The translations under genes and the position numbers were made by a program. DNA of 61,402 nucleotides from Allopontixanthobacter sp034376665 (lineage in GTDB: Bacteria; Pseudomonadota; Alphaproteobacteria; Sphingomonadales; Sphingomonadaceae), in the NCBI RefSeq assembly GCF_034376665.1, contig NZ_JAXMJI010000103.1:1-61402 (forward strand), in the 5' to 3' direction. Below, in pieces: positions 15,587 through 24,511 of this stretch (within the stretch, counting starts at the first letter, position 1; every line of letters starts with the position of its first letter). The notes under the pieces were generated by a model. It was not told the DNA's origin. It saw nothing but the letters and a program-made list of their open reading frames with translations, and searched no databases.

Positions 15587-18172
15587 ATGAGTGAAACACC
15601 CGAAAACCAGCCCGCAGCAGCTCCCGAAAATGCGGGTTCCGATACCACCAACGGTGCGCCCGCCAAGGCTCTCCCGAACCAGAACCTTTACGAAGCGGAT
15701 TCGATCAAGGTCCTCAAGGGCCTCGACGCGGTGCGCAAGCGGCCGGGGATGTATATCGGCGACACCGACGATGGCAGCGGCCTGCACCACATGGTGTTCG
15801 AAGTTTCGGACAACGCGATCGACGAAGCGCTGGCCGGTCACTGCGATCTGGTGCTGATCGAACTCAACCCCGACGGCTCGGTCTCGGTGGAAGACAACGG
15901 CCGCGGCATCCCGGTGGACATGCACAAGGAAGAAGGCATGTCTGCGGCCGAGGTCATCATGACCCAGCTGCACGCGGGCGGTAAATTCGAGAACACCTCG
16001 GACGAAAACGCCTACAAGGTTTCCGGCGGCCTCCACGGTGTGGGCGTGTCGGTGGTGAATGCGCTGTCCGAATGGCTGGAACTCACCATCTGGCGTGACG
16101 GCAAGGAGCACTGGATGCGCTTCGAGCATGGCGACAGTGTCGGCCCGCTGGTGGTCAAGGGCGATGCCCCGCCGGCTGAAGACGGCGGCAATCGCAAGGG
16201 CACCCGGGTCACCTTCATGGCCAGCACCGATACGTTCAAGAATGTCCTCGATTTCGATTTCGAAAAGCTGGAGCATCGCTACCGCGAACTCGCGTTCCTC
16301 AATTCCGGCGTCCACATCAAATTGCGCGACAAGCGGCACGAAGAGGTGGTCGAGCACGACCTGTTCTACGAAGGCGGCATTGGCGCGTTCGTGAAATATC
16401 TCGACCGTAACAAACTCGCGCTGATCCCCGAACCGATTGCGATTTCAGCCGAGCGGGATTCGATCGGAATCGAAGTCGCGCTGGAATGGAACGACAGTTA
16501 TTATGAAAACGTGCTGTGTTTCACCAACAACATCCCACAGCGCGACGGCGGCACGCACCTTGCGGCGTTCCGGGCTGCGCTGACCCGTACGCTCAACAAT
16601 TACGCCGAACGCACCGGGCTGATGAAGAAGGAAAAGGTCAGCCTGACCGGCGAGGATATGCGCGAAGGCCTGACCGCCATCGTCTCGGTCAAACTGCCCG
16701 ATCCGAAATTCGGTTCGCAGACCAAGGACAAGCTGGTATCCTCCGAAGTGCGCCAGCCGCTGGAAAGCCTGATGGCGGACAAGATGAGCGACTGGCTGGA
16801 AGAAAACCCTGCCCACGCCAAAACCATCGTTCAGAAAATCATCGACGCCGCCGCCGCGCGCGAAGCGGCCAAGAAGGCGCGCGAACTGACCCGGCGCAAG
16901 GGCGCGATGGACATTGCCAGCCTGCCCGGAAAGCTGGCCGACTGCCAGGAACGCGATCCAGCCAAGAGCGAATTGTTCCTGGTCGAAGGCGATTCCGCCG
17001 GCGGCAGCGCCAAGCAGGGGCGGGACCGGCATTACCAGGCGATCCTGCCGCTGAAGGGAAAGATCCTCAATGTCGAACGCGCGCGGTTCGACCGGATCAT
17101 TTCCTCCAAGGAAGTCGGCACGCTGATCCAGGCGATGGGCACCGGCATCCGCGACGAATTCAACCTCGAAAAACTGCGCTATCACAAGATCGTGATCATG
17201 ACCGACGCCGATGTCGACGGCGCGCATATCCGCACCCTGCTCCTGACGTTTTTCCACCGCCAGATGCCCGAAATCATCCGTTCGGGCCATCTGTTCATTG
17301 CCCAGCCGCCGCTGTTCAAGGTCAACAAGGGGCGCAGCGAAGTCTATCTGAAGGATCAGGCCGCGCTCGACCGCTATCTGGTCGAAGGGGGCCTGCAGGG
17401 CCGCTTGCTCGAAAGCTCCGGCGGTGCGCGCGGAGGGGCGGAATTGACCGGCCTGGTCGATCACGCGCTGCGGATTCGCAACCTGATGGCTTTCGTGCCG
17501 CGCAAATATGATCCTGCGCTGATCGAGGCAATGGCGCTAGCGGGCGTGCTCAACCCCGATCTCGGCAAGGCAGGGCGAGAGGCTGCGCTGACCAACGCCG
17601 CGCGCCGCCTGCAATTGGGCGATCAGGAAGCCAGATGGTCCGCCTCGCTCAAGGACGATGGCGGTGTCCGGTTCGACCGGCTGTGGCGCGGGGTGACCGA
17701 CGTTCACGAGATTGACGCCGCGTTCCTGACAAGCGCCGAAGCACGCAAGATGCACAAGCTCGCTTCCGAACAGGCCGATGTGTACGAAAACCCGTCGCGC
17801 CTGGTGAAAAGCTCCGCAGCGGACTTGCAGGAAGCCGAAACGGAAGGCAGCGCAGAGGATGACGGCGCCGATGATGCGCCGGTTATTTCTGCCGACGAAT
17901 CGATCACCCGCCCGACGCAATTGCTGGATGCGGTGCTGGCGGCGGGGCGCAAGGGTCTTGCCATCGCCCGCTACAAGGGGCTGGGCGAAATGAACGCCGA
18001 CCAATTGTGGGAAACCACGCTGGACCCGGACAACCGCGCCTTGCTGCAGGTCAAGGTGGAAGACGCCGACGTGACCGACGAGATCTTTACCCGCCTGATG
18101 GGCGACGTGGTCGAACCGCGCCGCGAATTCATCCAGGACAACGCGCTCAACGTCGCCAATCTCGACACCTGA
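15587..18172 (+). CDS. gyrB: DNA gyrase subunit B
   Basis: 861 residues. GyrB powers negative supercoiling with GyrA by ATP hydrolysis. GHKL motifs EVSDNAIDEALAGH (~72-85), VEDNGRGIPVD and GGLHGVGVSVVNALS are present. The TOPRIM signature EGDSAGGSAKQGRDR is near 467 and MTDADVDGAHIRTL near 540. The C-terminal region contains the long acidic insert found in sphingomonad GyrB (up to AEDDGADDAP) before the conserved ARYKGLGEMNADQLWETTLDP. ATG at 15587 (MSETPENQ) is chosen among three clustered in-frame ATGs (15578, 15581, 15587). The downstream membrane-protein gene starts at the very next base. Confidence 0.97.
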   Translation: MSETPENQPAAAPENAGSDTTNGAPAKALPNQNLYEADSIKVLKGLDAVRKRPGMYIGDTDDGSGLHHMVFEVSDNAIDEALAGHCDLVLIELNPDGSVSVEDNGRGIPVDMHKEEGMSAAEVIMTQLHAGGKFENTSDENAYKVSGGLHGVGVSVVNALSEWLELTIWRDGKEHWMRFEHGDSVGPLVVKGDAPPAEDGGNRKGTRVTFMASTDTFKNVLDFDFEKLEHRYRELAFLNSGVHIKLRDKRHEEVVEHDLFYEGGIGAFVKYLDRNKLALIPEPIAISAERDSIGIEVALEWNDSYYENVLCFTNNIPQRDGGTHLAAFRAALTRTLNNYAERTGLMKKEKVSLTGEDMREGLTAIVSVKLPDPKFGSQTKDKLVSSEVRQPLESLMADKMSDWLEENPAHAKTIVQKIIDAAAAREAAKKARELTRRKGAMDIASLPGKLADCQERDPAKSELFLVEGDSAGGSAKQGRDRHYQAILPLKGKILNVERARFDRIISSKEVGTLIQAMGTGIRDEFNLEKLRYHKIVIMTDADVDGAHIRTLLLTFFHRQMPEIIRSGHLFIAQPPLFKVNKGRSEVYLKDQAALDRYLVEGGLQGRLLESSGGARGGAELTGLVDHALRIRNLMAFVPRKYDPALIEAMALAGVLNPDLGKAGREAALTNAARRLQLGDQEARWSASLKDDGGVRFDRLWRGVTDVHEIDAAFLTSAEARKMHKLASEQADVYENPSRLVKSSAADLQEAETEGSAEDDGADDAPVISADESITRPTQLLDAVLAAGRKGLAIARYKGLGEMNADQLWETTLDPDNRALLQVKVEDADVTDEIFTRLMGDVVEPRREFIQDNALNVANLDT

Positions 18173-18568
18173 ATGATTCTGCTGGCCAGCGCCGCCCTCG
18201 CCGTAGTGCTGGCCGCCGCAGCATGGCTGGTCTTCGTCGGCCTGGTCTGCGCGGTGCGCCCCGATCTGGCACTGGCGCAGCTTGGCAGGATGGGCGGCAG
18301 TTGGGCTATCCAGATCGGCGAACATGCGCTGCGCGCGGCGGCAGGCGCGGCGCTGATCCTGCGGGCCGATTATTCGAAGGCACCCGAAATCTTCGCCATC
18401 GGCGGCTGGTTCGTGCTCCTTTCCTCGCTCGCGATCCTGATCCTGCCGCGGGCATGGCATCACGCCTATTCGCGCTATTGGGCACAGAAAATACCGCCGG
18501 TTGCCGTCCGGATCATGGCCATCCCTACTTTCGCCGCGGCGGGCTGGCTCGCCTATGCCGCTTTCTGA
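18173..18568 (+). CDS. Small membrane protein of unknown function
   Basis: 131 residues with four likely membrane segments: LLASAALAVVLAAAAWLVFV, a short amphipathic helix near GGSWAIQIGEHALRAAAGAALIL, IGGWFVLLSSLAILILP, and AIPTFAAAGWLAYAAF. There is no recognised domain. The ATG abuts the gyrB stop with no spacing, so it is almost surely expressed from the gyrB transcript. The flavoprotein gene follows 7 bp later. Confidence 0.72.
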   Translation: MILLASAALAVVLAAAAWLVFVGLVCAVRPDLALAQLGRMGGSWAIQIGEHALRAAAGAALILRADYSKAPEIFAIGGWFVLLSSLAILILPRAWHHAYSRYWAQKIPPVAVRIMAIPTFAAAGWLAYAAF

Positions 18569-18575
18569 TCCGGGC

Positions 18576-19751
18576 ATGACGGAGCCGTATGACGCGATCA
18601 TTCTTGGCGGCGGTGCGGCGGGGCTGATGTGCGCGGCCATCGCCGGCCAGCGCGGGCGGCGGGTGCTGGTGCTCGAAAGGGCCGAGCAGGCGGGCAAGAA
18701 AATCCTCATTTCGGGCGGCGGCAGGTGCAATTTCACCAACCTTCACACCGCGCCCGACCGCTATCTCTCGGCCAATCCGCATTTCGCCAAATCGGCGCTC
18801 AGCCGCTATACCGCGCGCGTTTTCCTCGCGCTGGTCGAGGCGCATGGCATCGCCTGGCATGAAAAGACGCTCGGCCAATTGTTCTGCGACGGGTCTGCGA
18901 AGCAGATCGTGGCGATGCTGCTGGAAGAATGCGCGAGGGGCGGCGCGGAAGTCCGCTGCAATGTCGATGTGACCGCCGCCAACCATGCGGACGGGCTTTT
19001 TTCCATAAGCGCGAACGGCCAGACTCTGTCGGCAAGGGCGCTGGTGATCGCCACCGGCGGGCCCTCGATCCCGAAGATGGGCGCGACCGGATATGCCTAT
19101 GAACTGGCGCGGCAATTCGGCCTGAAAGTGGTCGAGCCGCGCCCGGCGCTGGTGCCGCTGACCCTGGGCGGGGAGGACGTGCTGTTCCGCGACCTGTCCG
19201 GCGTTGCGGCCCGGGTGGACGCGATTTGCGGCAAGGTGCGGTTCCACGAAGCGGCGCTGTTCACCCACCGCGGATTGTCCGGCCCGGCGATCCTGCAGAT
19301 CTCCTCCTATTGGCGGCCGGGGGACATGGTCGAAATCGACTTTCTGCCCGGCAGGCCGCGCGGTTGGCTACGCGAAACCAAGCGCACTGCACCGCGAAGC
19401 ACGCTTCGCGCGGTGCTTAAGGATGCCCTGCCCGACCGGCTCGCCGCTACGCTGGCGGACCGATTGGGTCAGGAAGGCGAGTTGCAGACGATGCCCGACA
19501 AGGCTTTGGACGCCGCCGAAGCGCGGCTCGCCAGATGGCCGTTCTGCCCTAATGGCAGCGAGGGGCTGGCCAAGGCGGAAGTGACCTCGGGCGGAATCAG
19601 CACCGCCGAATTGTCCTCCAAAACGATGGAGGCGAAGAAGGTCCCCGGCCTCTACGCAATCGGCGAGGCGGTGGACGTGACCGGCTGGCTGGGCGGTTAC
19701 AATTTCCAGTGGGCGTGGAGCAGCGGCTGGGCAGCGGCGCAGGCGCTCTAG
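18576..19751 (+). CDS. HI0933/YhiN-family FAD-dependent oxidoreductase
   Basis: 391 residues. The Rossmann motif GGGAAGL is at about residues 12-18 and the family signature ISGGGRCNFTN follows near 47-57. GQLFCDGSAKQIV, VIATGGPSIPKMGATGYAYELA, THRGLSGPAILQISSYW and the C-terminal GLYAIGEAVDVTGWLGGYNFQWAWSSGWAAA are all diagnostic of the HI0933 family. Members bind FAD; the physiological reaction is not settled. The start at 18576 is 7 bp after the preceding stop. Its stop shares the palindromic tetranucleotide CTAG with the convergent neighbour. Confidence 0.9.
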   Translation: MTEPYDAIILGGGAAGLMCAAIAGQRGRRVLVLERAEQAGKKILISGGGRCNFTNLHTAPDRYLSANPHFAKSALSRYTARVFLALVEAHGIAWHEKTLGQLFCDGSAKQIVAMLLEECARGGAEVRCNVDVTAANHADGLFSISANGQTLSARALVIATGGPSIPKMGATGYAYELARQFGLKVVEPRPALVPLTLGGEDVLFRDLSGVAARVDAICGKVRFHEAALFTHRGLSGPAILQISSYWRPGDMVEIDFLPGRPRGWLRETKRTAPRSTLRAVLKDALPDRLAATLADRLGQEGELQTMPDKALDAAEARLARWPFCPNGSEGLAKAEVTSGGISTAELSSKTMEAKKVPGLYAIGEAVDVTGWLGGYNFQWAWSSGWAAAQAL

Positions 19752-20353
19752 CTGGCGTCCAGCGCGTCCTCGACCTGCGCCAGACGGTCCTTGCCGAAAT
19801 ACATCTCGCCGCCCACGAAAAAGGTCGGAATTCCGAAGGCACCGCGCTCGACAGCCCCGGCGGTGTTGTCCGCCAGCCGTTGCTTTACCTCCGGCGACTG
19901 GATTTTTTCGGACAGCTCCTGCGCATTGAATTCCGAAGCGGCGAGCAGGGCCGTGACCGCGTCGGGATCGGTCATGTCGGCCCCCTGTTCCCATATCTGC
20001 GGCAACAGGAAATCGATGAATTCGAGCGCCCGGCCCATGTCTTCCGCCGCCACCAGCATCCGCTGGACCTGGATCGAATTGAACGGAAAATGCGGGTTCA
20101 TCCGGAATTTGTCGAAGCCGTGCCGGGCGATGAACCGTTCCATTTCCAGCATGGCATAGGCGTTCTTGCCCTTCACCCCGGCGTCGCGGATGAAGGGCGG
20201 CGCGTTGCCGGTCAGCTTGTGCATTCCGCCAAGGAACACCGGCGTGATGTTGATTTCCGCGCCGCAGCGCGCGGCAATATCCTTGAGCGGATAATAGGCC
20301 AGATAGGCGTTGGGGCTGACGAAATCGAACAGGAATTCCACGGCTCGGGGCAT
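19748..20353 (-). CDS. 2-hydroxychromene-2-carboxylate isomerase-like protein (DsbA-type thioredoxin fold)
   Basis: 201 residues. The N-terminal EFLFDFVSPNAYLAYYPL has the Ser that activates glutathione in kappa-class/HCCA isomerases, and the C-terminal GAFGIPTFFVGGEMYFGKDRL is the matching thioredoxin-fold segment with the cis-proline. The canonical enzyme isomerises a naphthalene-degradation intermediate, but no aromatic degradation genes lie near, so the true substrate is probably different. It is 2 bases from the upstream SDR gene, so the two form an operon. Confidence 0.85.
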   Translation of the reverse strand: MPRAVEFLFDFVSPNAYLAYYPLKDIAARCGAEINITPVFLGGMHKLTGNAPPFIRDAGVKGKNAYAMLEMERFIARHGFDKFRMNPHFPFNSIQVQRMLVAAEDMGRALEFIDFLLPQIWEQGADMTDPDAVTALLAASEFNAQELSEKIQSPEVKQRLADNTAGAVERGAFGIPTFFVGGEMYFGKDRLAQVEDALDAS

Positions 20354-20355
20354 GA

Positions 20356-21096
20356 TCAGAAAGTCTCCGTCCAGGGCCGCAGGTCCAGTTCATGGGTCCA
20401 TGCGGAACGCGGCTGCCGCCACAAGGCGACATAGGTCTGCGCGATGTCGTCGGGGCTGAGGATCCGGTCCTCCGCGGCCCGTTCCGCTACGTCGGCGAAA
20501 TTTTCGCGGGCGAACTTCCCGTCGACCAGCCCGTCGATGATCGTATGCACCACGTGAACGCCCTCGGACGACAATTCGCGCGCCATGCTCTGCGCCAATG
20601 CCCGCAGTCCGTGCTTGGCGCTGGCGAAAGCGGCAAAGCCCGTGCTGCCCCGCACCGACGCAGTCGCGCCGGTAAAGATGATCGTGCCGCGTCCGCGCGG
20701 GACCATCACCCGCGCCGCCTCGCGCCCGGTCAGGAAGCCTGCGAAACTCGCCATTTCCCACACCTTGCGGAAAACCCGGGCAGTCGTTTCCCGAATGGCA
20801 AACCGGACGTTGGCCCCGATGTTGAAAATCACCACTTCGAGCGGGCCGATGTCGGCTTCGATGCGGTCGATCAGTGCAGCGACCTCCGCTTCGTCGCGCG
20901 CATCGACCCCGAAAGCGTGGGCCGCTCCGCCGGAGCCGCGGATTTCCTCCGCCAGCGCTTCCAGCTCGGGCAGGTTTCGCGCGCGGCGCGCCAAACAGAC
21001 GGTCAACCCTTCCGCCGCGAAGGCACGGGCGAGACCGGAACCCAGCCCAATCCCTGCGCCCATGATCAGGCAGCTTCGCTGCGTCCCCTCCGGCAT
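20356..21096 (-). CDS. SDR-family protein lacking the catalytic Tyr and Ser
   Basis: 246 residues with an SDR fold: a glycine-rich motif GAGIGLGSGLA (13-23), a nucleotide-site Asp in GVDARDEAE and a modified NNAG motif (NIGAN, 92-96). Where classical SDRs have YxxxK it reads FASAK (Phe157, Lys161), and the position 13 residues earlier, normally Ser, is Ala144. The active-site triad is therefore incomplete. Surrounding sequence (GTIIFTGATASVRG, LRALAQSMARELSSEGVHV) is well kept, so this is a distinct subfamily rather than a decayed gene. Paired with the HCCA-isomerase-like gene downstream. Confidence 0.82.
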   Translation of the reverse strand: MPEGTQRSCLIMGAGIGLGSGLARAFAAEGLTVCLARRARNLPELEALAEEIRGSGGAAHAFGVDARDEAEVAALIDRIEADIGPLEVVIFNIGANVRFAIRETTARVFRKVWEMASFAGFLTGREAARVMVPRGRGTIIFTGATASVRGSTGFAAFASAKHGLRALAQSMARELSSEGVHVVHTIIDGLVDGKFARENFADVAERAAEDRILSPDDIAQTYVALWRQPRSAWTHELDLRPWTETF

Positions 21097-21218
21097 CCCC
21101 GAACTCCTCGCCTCTGCACCTTCGTGGCGAAAGAAAAGCTAGCATCTTTCGCCGTGCAGGTAACGCGGCAATCGAACGGACTTTCTAATGCCACACCGCG
21201 CCGCTAAGGCTGCCAGTC

Positions 21219-22958
21219 ATGATCACCCGTTTCCTTGCCCCGGCACTCGCCGCGGTCGCCCTGTCTGCCTGCGCGACGATCCCCGAAACCCCCACCGCGC
21301 CGGAGCCTGTGACCCTGAGGATCATCGGGCTGAACGATTTCCACGGCAATATCGAGCCGATCCGGCGTCCGATCCGGGTGATGGACGATGCCGGCGTTGT
21401 CCAGGAAGTGCCCGCTGCCGGTGCGGCCTATCTGGCCAGCGCGGTGGCGAAATACCGGGCGCAGGACAAACACAGCATGGTGGTCGCGGCGGGCGACCTG
21501 ATCGGCGCAAGCCCGCTGGCTTCGTCCATTTTCCTCGACGAACCGGCGATCGGCGCGATGAACCGCATCGGGCTCACTTATAATGCGGTCGGCAATCACG
21601 AATTTGACCGCGGATGGCAGGAACTGCTGCGGCTGCAGCAAGGGGGCTGCACCCGATATACCATGCGGGACCCGTGCCAGGTCGAAAGCGACTTTTCCGG
21701 TGCCGAGTTCGGCTTCCTCGCCGCCAATGTCATCACTGCGGACGGCACCACGCTGTTCCCGGCCTACGGGATCAAGCGGTTCGGCACGGGGAACGCGGAA
21801 ATCGCGGTCGCCATCATCGGTCTGACTACAGTGGACACGCCCACCCTCGTGACTCCCTCGGGCGTGGACGGCCTGACCTTCGCCGACGAAGCGGAAACCA
21901 TCAACGCGCTGGTACCGGAACTGGTGGAACAGGGCGTCGATGTGATCGTGGTGTCGATCCATCAGGGGCTTTACACCGAAGTCGGCTATAACGACAAAAG
22001 CTGCGGCGGCGTGTCCGGGCCGTTGCTGGACATCCTCGGGCGGGTCGATCCGCGGGTCGATCTGGTGATTTCCGGCCATACCCATTACGCCTATGTGTGC
22101 GATTATTCGGCGATCGATCCCGCCCGTAAATTCCTGGTCACCAGCGCCGGATACGGCGGATCGATGCTGACCGACATTGCGCTGACCGTCGATCCGGTAC
22201 TAGGCGACGTGATCGCGGCACGTGCCGACAATATTATCGTGCAAAGCGAAGTACGCGGCGCTGACGGCACCCTGTTGCCTGCCAATCCCGCCTTCGAAAA
22301 ATTCGCCGCAGATGCTGCGGTGGCGGCCTATGTGGCGCGCTATGTCGATGCATCGCAGGCAGCGGCCGACCGGAAGGTAGGCGTGATCAGCGGGCCTGCG
22401 CCCAAGCCTGGCCCGGCGACCGAGGAAAGCCATTTGGGCAATCTGATCGCCGATGCACAGCTTGCGGGAACGCGCAGTGCCGGTGCGCAAATCGCGCTGA
22501 TGAACAATTCGGGCATCCGCGCCGCTCTCGATCCGGCGGACGGAACCACGGTCAGCTACGGCGATATCTACGCCGTCCAGCCCTTCGGGAACCTGCTGAT
22601 CACGCGCAGCTATACCGGCGCCCAACTGCTTGCGCTGTTCGAGCAGCAATTCGACGGTGAGGGGTTCATGCAGACATTTTCCGTCTCCGAAGGCCTGGCG
22701 ATGATCTACGATCTGCGCCGCCCGTCCGGCAGCCGGGTGGTGTCGGTCATGCTGGACGGAAAACCGATCGATCCTGCGGCAACCTACCGCGTCACAATGA
22801 ACAGTTTTCTGGCCGCCGGCGGCGACAGCTTCACCGTGTTTACCCAAGGTGCGGACAGCGTCACCAGGCCGGTCGATCTCGACGCGATCGAGGCATATCT
22901 GCGTGCGGTCCCGGTGCGCGAATTGCCTGCAATCGGCCGAATCACCGAGATCAAATAG
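21219..22958 (+). CDS. 5'-nucleotidase family lipoprotein (bifunctional metallophosphatase)
   Basis: 579 residues. A lipobox LSAC places the lipidated cysteine at 18, so the protein is membrane-anchored facing the periplasm. The metallophosphatase domain has NDFHGN, AGDLIGASP, GNHEFD, SIHQG and SGHTHY. The C-terminal 5'-nucleotidase domain carries LGNLIADAQL, ALMNNSGIRAAL and YGDIYAVQPFGN. Such enzymes release nucleosides and phosphate from extracellular nucleotides. It is divergent from the SDR operon across 122 bp and converges on the TetR gene with 6 bp between stops. Confidence 0.92.
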   Translation: MITRFLAPALAAVALSACATIPETPTAPEPVTLRIIGLNDFHGNIEPIRRPIRVMDDAGVVQEVPAAGAAYLASAVAKYRAQDKHSMVVAAGDLIGASPLASSIFLDEPAIGAMNRIGLTYNAVGNHEFDRGWQELLRLQQGGCTRYTMRDPCQVESDFSGAEFGFLAANVITADGTTLFPAYGIKRFGTGNAEIAVAIIGLTTVDTPTLVTPSGVDGLTFADEAETINALVPELVEQGVDVIVVSIHQGLYTEVGYNDKSCGGVSGPLLDILGRVDPRVDLVISGHTHYAYVCDYSAIDPARKFLVTSAGYGGSMLTDIALTVDPVLGDVIAARADNIIVQSEVRGADGTLLPANPAFEKFAADAAVAAYVARYVDASQAAADRKVGVISGPAPKPGPATEESHLGNLIADAQLAGTRSAGAQIALMNNSGIRAALDPADGTTVSYGDIYAVQPFGNLLITRSYTGAQLLALFEQQFDGEGFMQTFSVSEGLAMIYDLRRPSGSRVVSVMLDGKPIDPAATYRVTMNSFLAAGGDSFTVFTQGADSVTRPVDLDAIEAYLRAVPVRELPAIGRITEIK

Positions 22959-22964
22959 ACCGCG

Positions 22965-23591
22965 TCAGGCGATCCGAAGTTTCGAAACCCCGGCGGCCCC
23001 GCGATCGCTGGCGGAAAGCCCGGCAAAGACCGTATCGACGATCTGCGCCAGCTTGTCCTCGCTCAGCTTCTCGGGAATCATGATCAGGAACATCGGCTGG
23101 ACATAGGTCACCAGCATCTGGTTGATCAGCGACAGGGCGTGGTTGATCGTCAGTCCCGGAAAATACCCGTCGGCCTGCGCCTGAGCAATGATCTCGCTGA
23201 GGTAATGATCCCCCAGATCGACATAGCTGCGCACTTCCTCCCAATGGCTGTCGCCGAGTTCGACGAACAGCGCGAAAGTGGCCGGATCGCGCTGAAACAG
23301 CGCGCGCAAATAGTCGAAGCGGCGGGCGAAGAATTCATACATCTTGCGATTGGGTGGAAGTTCGGCAGCCAGCACGTCCTCCATGATCGCGACCAGCGGC
23401 CGGAACCAGCGTTCAACCAGCGCTGCGGCCAGATCGGCTTCTTCGGGGAATAGGCGGTCGATCTTGGCGCGGGCGACCTGCGTATCGGTAGCGAGGGTGG
23501 CCTTGGAAATATCCCCGCCCCGCCGCGCGACGGACTCCATCGCCAATTCCACCAGCCGGTCCCGTTCGTCGTTCAAATCGCTGTCGTACAT
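22965..23591 (-). CDS. TetR/AcrR-family regulator
   Basis: 208 residues. The N-terminal ~60 residues (LVELAMESVARRGGDISKATLATDTQVARAKIDRLFPEEADLAAALVERWF) have the TetR HTH layout with a long helix entering the ligand domain, though the HTH sequence is diverged. The remaining ~150 residues form an all-helical ligand-binding part. It is 120 bp upstream-side of the two lipid-type enzyme genes on the same strand, which are possible targets. The effector is unknown. Confidence 0.75.
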   Translation of the reverse strand: MYDSDLNDERDRLVELAMESVARRGGDISKATLATDTQVARAKIDRLFPEEADLAAALVERWFRPLVAIMEDVLAAELPPNRKMYEFFARRFDYLRALFQRDPATFALFVELGDSHWEEVRSYVDLGDHYLSEIIAQAQADGYFPGLTINHALSLINQMLVTYVQPMFLIMIPEKLSEDKLAQIVDTVFAGLSASDRGAAGVSKLRIA

Positions 23592-23713
23592 GTCTGCTTC
23601 CGTCCGCTTCGGCAGGGAGCCTGTCTTTCGCCGCGATTGCCCCCGGGTGAAGCGATTTTACGCCAAGTGCCCCTGTGTGTCGACGAACTTCACGCAATCC
23701 GGCGTCCGGGCAC

Positions 23714-24511
23714 CTATCCTCGCTGCTTTGGCGGCATCGGCACGAAGCCCGAAGTCCGTTCGACATAGGCTGCATATCCGGGTCGGCGCTTTTTCATGCC
23801 GCCTTCGAGCAGCGGCGCGCCCGACCACCGCGTCAGCGTGAAGGTCAAAAAGACGGGCCCGGCCAGCGTCCACAGCGCAATGTCCCACCCGGTGGAGGCC
23901 GCCGCCAGCCAGATGCCCCACCAGACGCAGGCATCGCCGAAGTAATTGGGGTGGCGGGTGTAACGCCACAGGCCGCGGTCCATCACTTCGCCCGCGTTGG
24001 CCGGGTCGGCCCTGAAGCGGGATAGCTGCCAATCCCCGACCACTTCGAACACCATGCCCACGCACCACAGCGCAAACCCGGCCCAGGCGAGAGCCGAGAC
24101 CGGCATTCCGTCCGCGCTGCGCAGGATGCCGGCCTGCGCGGGGCTGGACACGAGAAACAGCAGGACCGCCTGGCCCAGCCATATCTTGGTCAGCGCGGCG
24201 AGGGCGAAGCGGCCTTTCTCCCGGTCCTTGCGCAGGATTTTCTCGTAGCGCTTATCCTCCCCCTCGGCCCGCCAGCGGCGGAACAGGTGGAGGCCCAGCC
24301 GCAATCCCCATAGCGCCGTCATTATCAGCAGAAGCACAGCCAGACTGCCGGGATCCGGCGTCTGGGCGAAGCTCGTGATCGCGAGAATCGCCATTCCCGT
24401 GCCCCAGAACGCATCGATGAAGGAGACATCGCCAATCCGCACCGACACCAGCCACAGGGCAAGCACCAGCGCCAGCAGAATGCCCGCATTCACCAGCAGC
24501 GCATCAACCAT
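23714..24511 (-). CDS. DUF1295 / steroid 5-alpha-reductase-like membrane protein
   Basis: 265 residues, about six membrane helices. The C-terminal GLWRYTRHPNYFGDACVWWGIWL is the conserved DUF1295 motif, related to 3-oxo-5-alpha-steroid 4-dehydrogenase and isoprenylcysteine methyltransferase C-terminal domains, and the segment ending MKKRRPGYAAYVERTSGFVPMPPK is also typical. The bacterial reaction is not established. Its start overlaps the acyltransferase gene by 8 bp, so the two are coupled. Confidence 0.85.
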   Translation of the reverse strand: MVDALLVNAGILLALVLALWLVSVRIGDVSFIDAFWGTGMAILAITSFAQTPDPGSLAVLLLIMTALWGLRLGLHLFRRWRAEGEDKRYEKILRKDREKGRFALAALTKIWLGQAVLLFLVSSPAQAGILRSADGMPVSALAWAGFALWCVGMVFEVVGDWQLSRFRADPANAGEVMDRGLWRYTRHPNYFGDACVWWGIWLAAASTGWDIALWTLAGPVFLTFTLTRWSGAPLLEGGMKKRRPGYAAYVERTSGFVPMPPKQRG

